Positions 6,165 through 7,762 of a stretch of 7,762 nt of DNA are shown here, one piece after another. Made by a program: the position numbers and the translations under genes. Under the pieces are notes generated by a model. It worked only from the letters and a program-made list of their open reading frames with translations, was not told where the DNA came from and did no database searches. This stretch comes from an uncultured Bacteroidales bacterium. GTDB taxonomy: Bacteria > Bacteroidota > Bacteroidia > Bacteroidales > JAUNSR01. Location: positions 1 through 7,762 of the forward strand of contig CAMTOW010000083.1 in NCBI GenBank assembly GCA_947074245.1, given 5' to 3'. Positions within the stretch are counted from its first letter, which is position 1. The number at the start of each line of letters is the position of its first letter.

Positions 6165-7280
6165 ATGGCATTATATCCGAATCTGATTATAGACGCACTT
6201 CGTCAGGTGAGATATCCGGGAAGTGGAAAGAATCTAGTCGAAGCCGGAATGGTGGAAGACGATATGCGTATCGATGGTACGAAAGTTACTTTTTCTTTGA
6301 TCTTTGAAAAACCGAACGATCCGTTTATCAAATCGGTCGTAAAAGCAGCCGAAGCGGCGGTCATCGCCTTTGCCGGCGAACCGGTCGATATCAAAGGAAA
6401 TATCTCAGTCAAATCGAAGCAGGCTCCTCGCCCCGAACCCGATAAATTATTACCTCAGGTTAAGAACATCATTGCCATCTCTTCCGGAAAAGGAGGGGTG
6501 GGTAAATCGACTGTTTCTGCCAACTTAGCCGTAGCGTTAGCTTCCATGGGGTATAAGGTCGGCTTATTGGATGCCGATGTATTCGGTCCCTCAATGCCGA
6601 AGATGTTCGGAATCGAGGATGCGCGTCCTTATCTGGAGTCTGTTGACGGACGAGATCTGATCATCCCGGCTGAGAGTTATGGCGTGAAACTATTATCGGT
6701 CGGTTTTTTCGTGGATCCGAAGAATGCGACCGTTTGGCGTGGCAGTATGGCCGGTAATGCGCTGAAACAGCTTATTGCCGATGCGCATTGGGGTGATTTG
6801 GATTATTTCCTGATCGACCTTCCTCCGGGCACGAGCGACATCCATCTGACCATCGTACAGACCGTTGCTCTTACCGGTGCGGTCGTAGTAAGTACTCCGC
6901 AGGAAGTGGCGTTGGCCGATGCCCGCAAAGGAATCGATATGTTCCGCAACGAAAAAGTGAATGTTCCTGTATTGGGCTTGGTGGAGAATATGGCTTGGTT
7001 TACGCCGGCCGAACTTCCTCAAAACAAATATTATCTTTTCGGCAAAGAAGGAACCAAACGATTGGCTGAAGAACTCAATGTACCTTTGTTAGCTCAGATT
7101 CCTCTTGTTCAAAGTATCTGTGAAGGTGGTGACAATGGAGCACCCGTTGCTTTGGATGAAAACTCGGTTACGGGAATCGCTTTCCGCGAACTTGCTCATG
7201 AATTGGTTCGACAAACAGAGATCCGTAACGAAACGCTTCCGAAAACAGAACGTGTGGATGTGAAAAAAGGTCAGCATTAA
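6165..7280 (+). CDS. mrp: Mrp/ApbC family P-loop ATPase (Fe-S cluster carrier type)
   Basis: Mrp/ApbC/Nbp35 proteins are MinD-related ATPases implicated in carrying or assembling iron-sulfur clusters in the cytoplasm. The 371 residues comprise an N-terminal MIP18/DUF59 domain (about 1-83, with LRQVRYPGSGKNLVEAGMV), a linker, then the ATPase domain: deviant Walker A SSGKGGVGKST (106-116), switch I DADVFGPSMP (136-145), Walker B with DYFLIDLPPGTSD (213-225), and STPQEVALADARKGIDMF (243-260). In many homologues a CxxC pair follows the ENM motif and bridges a cluster between two subunits; here the region reads ENMAWFTPAELPQNKYY (274-290) without cysteines, and the only cysteine of the protein is Cys319 in SICEGGDN. 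I believe this is usual for Bacteroidetes members. The start ATG at 6165 is 17 bp after trmB, suggesting co-transcription. A strong hairpin terminator follows 39 bp after the stop. Confidence 0.95.
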   Translation: MALYPNLIIDALRQVRYPGSGKNLVEAGMVEDDMRIDGTKVTFSLIFEKPNDPFIKSVVKAAEAAVIAFAGEPVDIKGNISVKSKQAPRPEPDKLLPQVKNIIAISSGKGGVGKSTVSANLAVALASMGYKVGLLDADVFGPSMPKMFGIEDARPYLESVDGRDLIIPAESYGVKLLSVGFFVDPKNATVWRGSMAGNALKQLIADAHWGDLDYFLIDLPPGTSDIHLTIVQTVALTGAVVVSTPQEVALADARKGIDMFRNEKVNVPVLGLVENMAWFTPAELPQNKYYLFGKEGTKRLAEELNVPLLAQIPLVQSICEGGDNGAPVALDENSVTGIAFRELAHELVRQTEIRNETLPKTERVDVKKGQH

Positions 7281-7310
7281 ATCAACTGATTTGACATTGT
7301 TCCAAACGAT

Positions 7311-7372
7311 AAAAAAATAAATCCCCTTTTCTCGAAACCGAATCGGTTTTATCGAGAAAAGGGGATTCTTTT
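7311..7372. terminator. Two-way intrinsic terminator after mrp
   Basis: AATCCCCTTTTCTCGA (7320-7335) and TCGAGAAAAGGGGATT (7352-7367) form a perfect 16-bp stem. Inside it, AACCG (7336-7340) and CGGTT (7344-7348) add five more pairs around a 3-nt loop, leaving a 3-nt bulge (7349-7351). On the plus strand the stem is followed by CTTTTG; on the minus strand it is followed by TTATTTTTTT (complement of 7311-7320). It can therefore end both mrp (plus) and the converging gene that stops at 7461 (minus). Confidence 0.9.
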
Positions 7373-7375
7373 GTA

Positions 7376-7422
7376 GAGTTCATCTGATATCGCTGAGCGA
7401 TCGATCATCGCAGATGAAACTC
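7376..7422. repeat. Nested inverted repeat beside the terminator
   Basis: GAGTTCATCT (7376-7385) pairs with AGATGAAACTC (7412-7422) with one bulged A, and within it GCGAT (7397-7401) pairs with ATCGC (7407-7411) around CGATC. The two stems can stack, giving a folded element of about 47 nt between the mrp terminator and the stop of the minus-strand gene. Neither side carries a T-run, so it is not a standard terminator. In the minus-strand mRNA it would lie in the 3' untranslated region. Confidence 0.5.
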
Positions 7423-7460
7423 AATGCGATGGTTTCTATAAATGATGTTTAGAAATCGGC

Positions 7461-7762
7461 TTACCAATTCAAACAAACTTCAACTCCTTCCGCTTCATTT
7501 TCGAAACGCAATAAGAATGTTTTGCTTTCTCGATCCCAAACGCTTACGGCATCTACCGGTTTGTCATGAGCAATGCTTTTCAGCCGCACTTTCTTCGGTC
7601 TGTCCGGAAGGCGGATACGCATGATATTCGATGTGTTTTCCGGGCTTCGAGCCAAAAACGAATAGGTGTCCTCTGCGATGGATTCTTCAAAAACTCGAGA
7701 AGCCGAAGCCAATACCTGTGGCTTTTCAGGTTCGTCAATCCGTTCGAGATTGAAAAGCAGAC
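7461..7762 (-). CDS. Unrecognised protein, C-terminal part (5' end outside window)
   Basis: A minus-strand frame is open from the right edge to the TAA at 7463-7461, giving 100 visible residues. The TTG at 7712 is an internal leucine; the frame continues upstream as FNLERIDEPEKPQV, so the gene begins beyond the window. The visible part contains FEESIAEDTYSFLARSPENT, a basic IRLPDRPKKVRLKS stretch, and the end VSVWDRESKTFLLRFENEAE followed by GVEVCLNW. The alternation of charged and hydrophobic residues suggests a beta-sandwich at the C-terminus, as seen at the end of many carbohydrate-active or surface enzymes of Bacteroidetes, but no catalytic motif is visible and I do not assign a family. 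It converges on mrp, and the two-way terminator at 7311-7372 would end its transcript. Confidence 0.75.
   Translation of the reverse strand, partial: LLFNLERIDEPEKPQVLASASRVFEESIAEDTYSFLARSPENTSNIMRIRLPDRPKKVRLKSIAHDKPVDAVSVWDRESKTFLLRFENEAEGVEVCLNW

Noticed and set aside
7442..7624. Plus-strand frame of 60 residues at the right edge
   Set aside because: Opposite the partial minus-strand gene, whose frame stays open to the edge and ends at a fitting terminator.
1..7762. Mobile elements, CRISPR arrays, tRNA/rRNA genes, known riboswitches, toxin-antitoxin or defence genes
   Set aside because: I looked for transposase motifs, regularly spaced direct repeats, cloverleaf-like sequences and long structured leaders and found none. 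The region reads as ordinary core chromosome.

Overview
This window looks like core chromosome of a member of the Bacteroidetes, most likely order Bacteroidales. The evidence is the gene content (mutY–ssb–gldE–phosphopantetheinyl transferase, then trmB–mrp), family variants typical of that phylum (TrmB with FPDPQMKK, Mrp without the CxxC pair), moderate GC content, the lack of obvious Shine-Dalgarno sites, and several promoter boxes that fit the Bacteroides consensus (-33 TTTG, -7 TAnnTTTG). The placement is by recognition from memory, not by a database search.

Layout. Positions 1-968 hold the 3' part of mutY (A/G-mismatch adenine glycosylase), cut by the window edge. A clear Bacteroides-type promoter overlaps its end and drives ssb (1023-1493). 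The ssb–gldE gap holds a -7 box, two hairpins and a T-rich tail, so it is either the ssb terminator or a short stand-alone RNA. gldE (1639-2970, TTG start), a CNNM/CBS/CorC-type membrane protein, is followed 28 bp later by an Sfp-type 4'-phosphopantetheinyl transferase (2999-3628). A 253-bp spacer with two perfect hairpins follows. Next is a 192-aa acidic protein with a YbjN-like sequence pattern (3882-4460), which converges on truC (minus strand, 5197-4490). truC is divergent from trmB (5386-6147), and both gene starts have -7 boxes. trmB is followed 17 bp later by mrp (6165-7280). A strong two-way terminator (about 7311-7372) separates mrp from the 3' end of an unrecognised minus-strand gene (stop at 7461) that runs off the right edge.

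How the genes fit together. The left half combines DNA maintenance (MutY, Ssb) with an envelope protein and the enzyme that activates carrier proteins. The middle pairs two tRNA modification enzymes, TruC (pseudouridine 65) and TrmB (m7G46), back to back. Mrp, an Fe-S cluster carrier-type P-loop ATPase, is co-directional with trmB and probably co-transcribed.

I see no mobile element, CRISPR array, tRNA, rRNA, phage gene or defence system, and no clear evidence of a new multi-gene system. The points worth a second look are the small-RNA candidate between ssb and gldE, the YbjN-like gene with its structured leader, the divergent tRNA-modification promoters, and the nested inverted repeat next to the 7320-7367 terminator.
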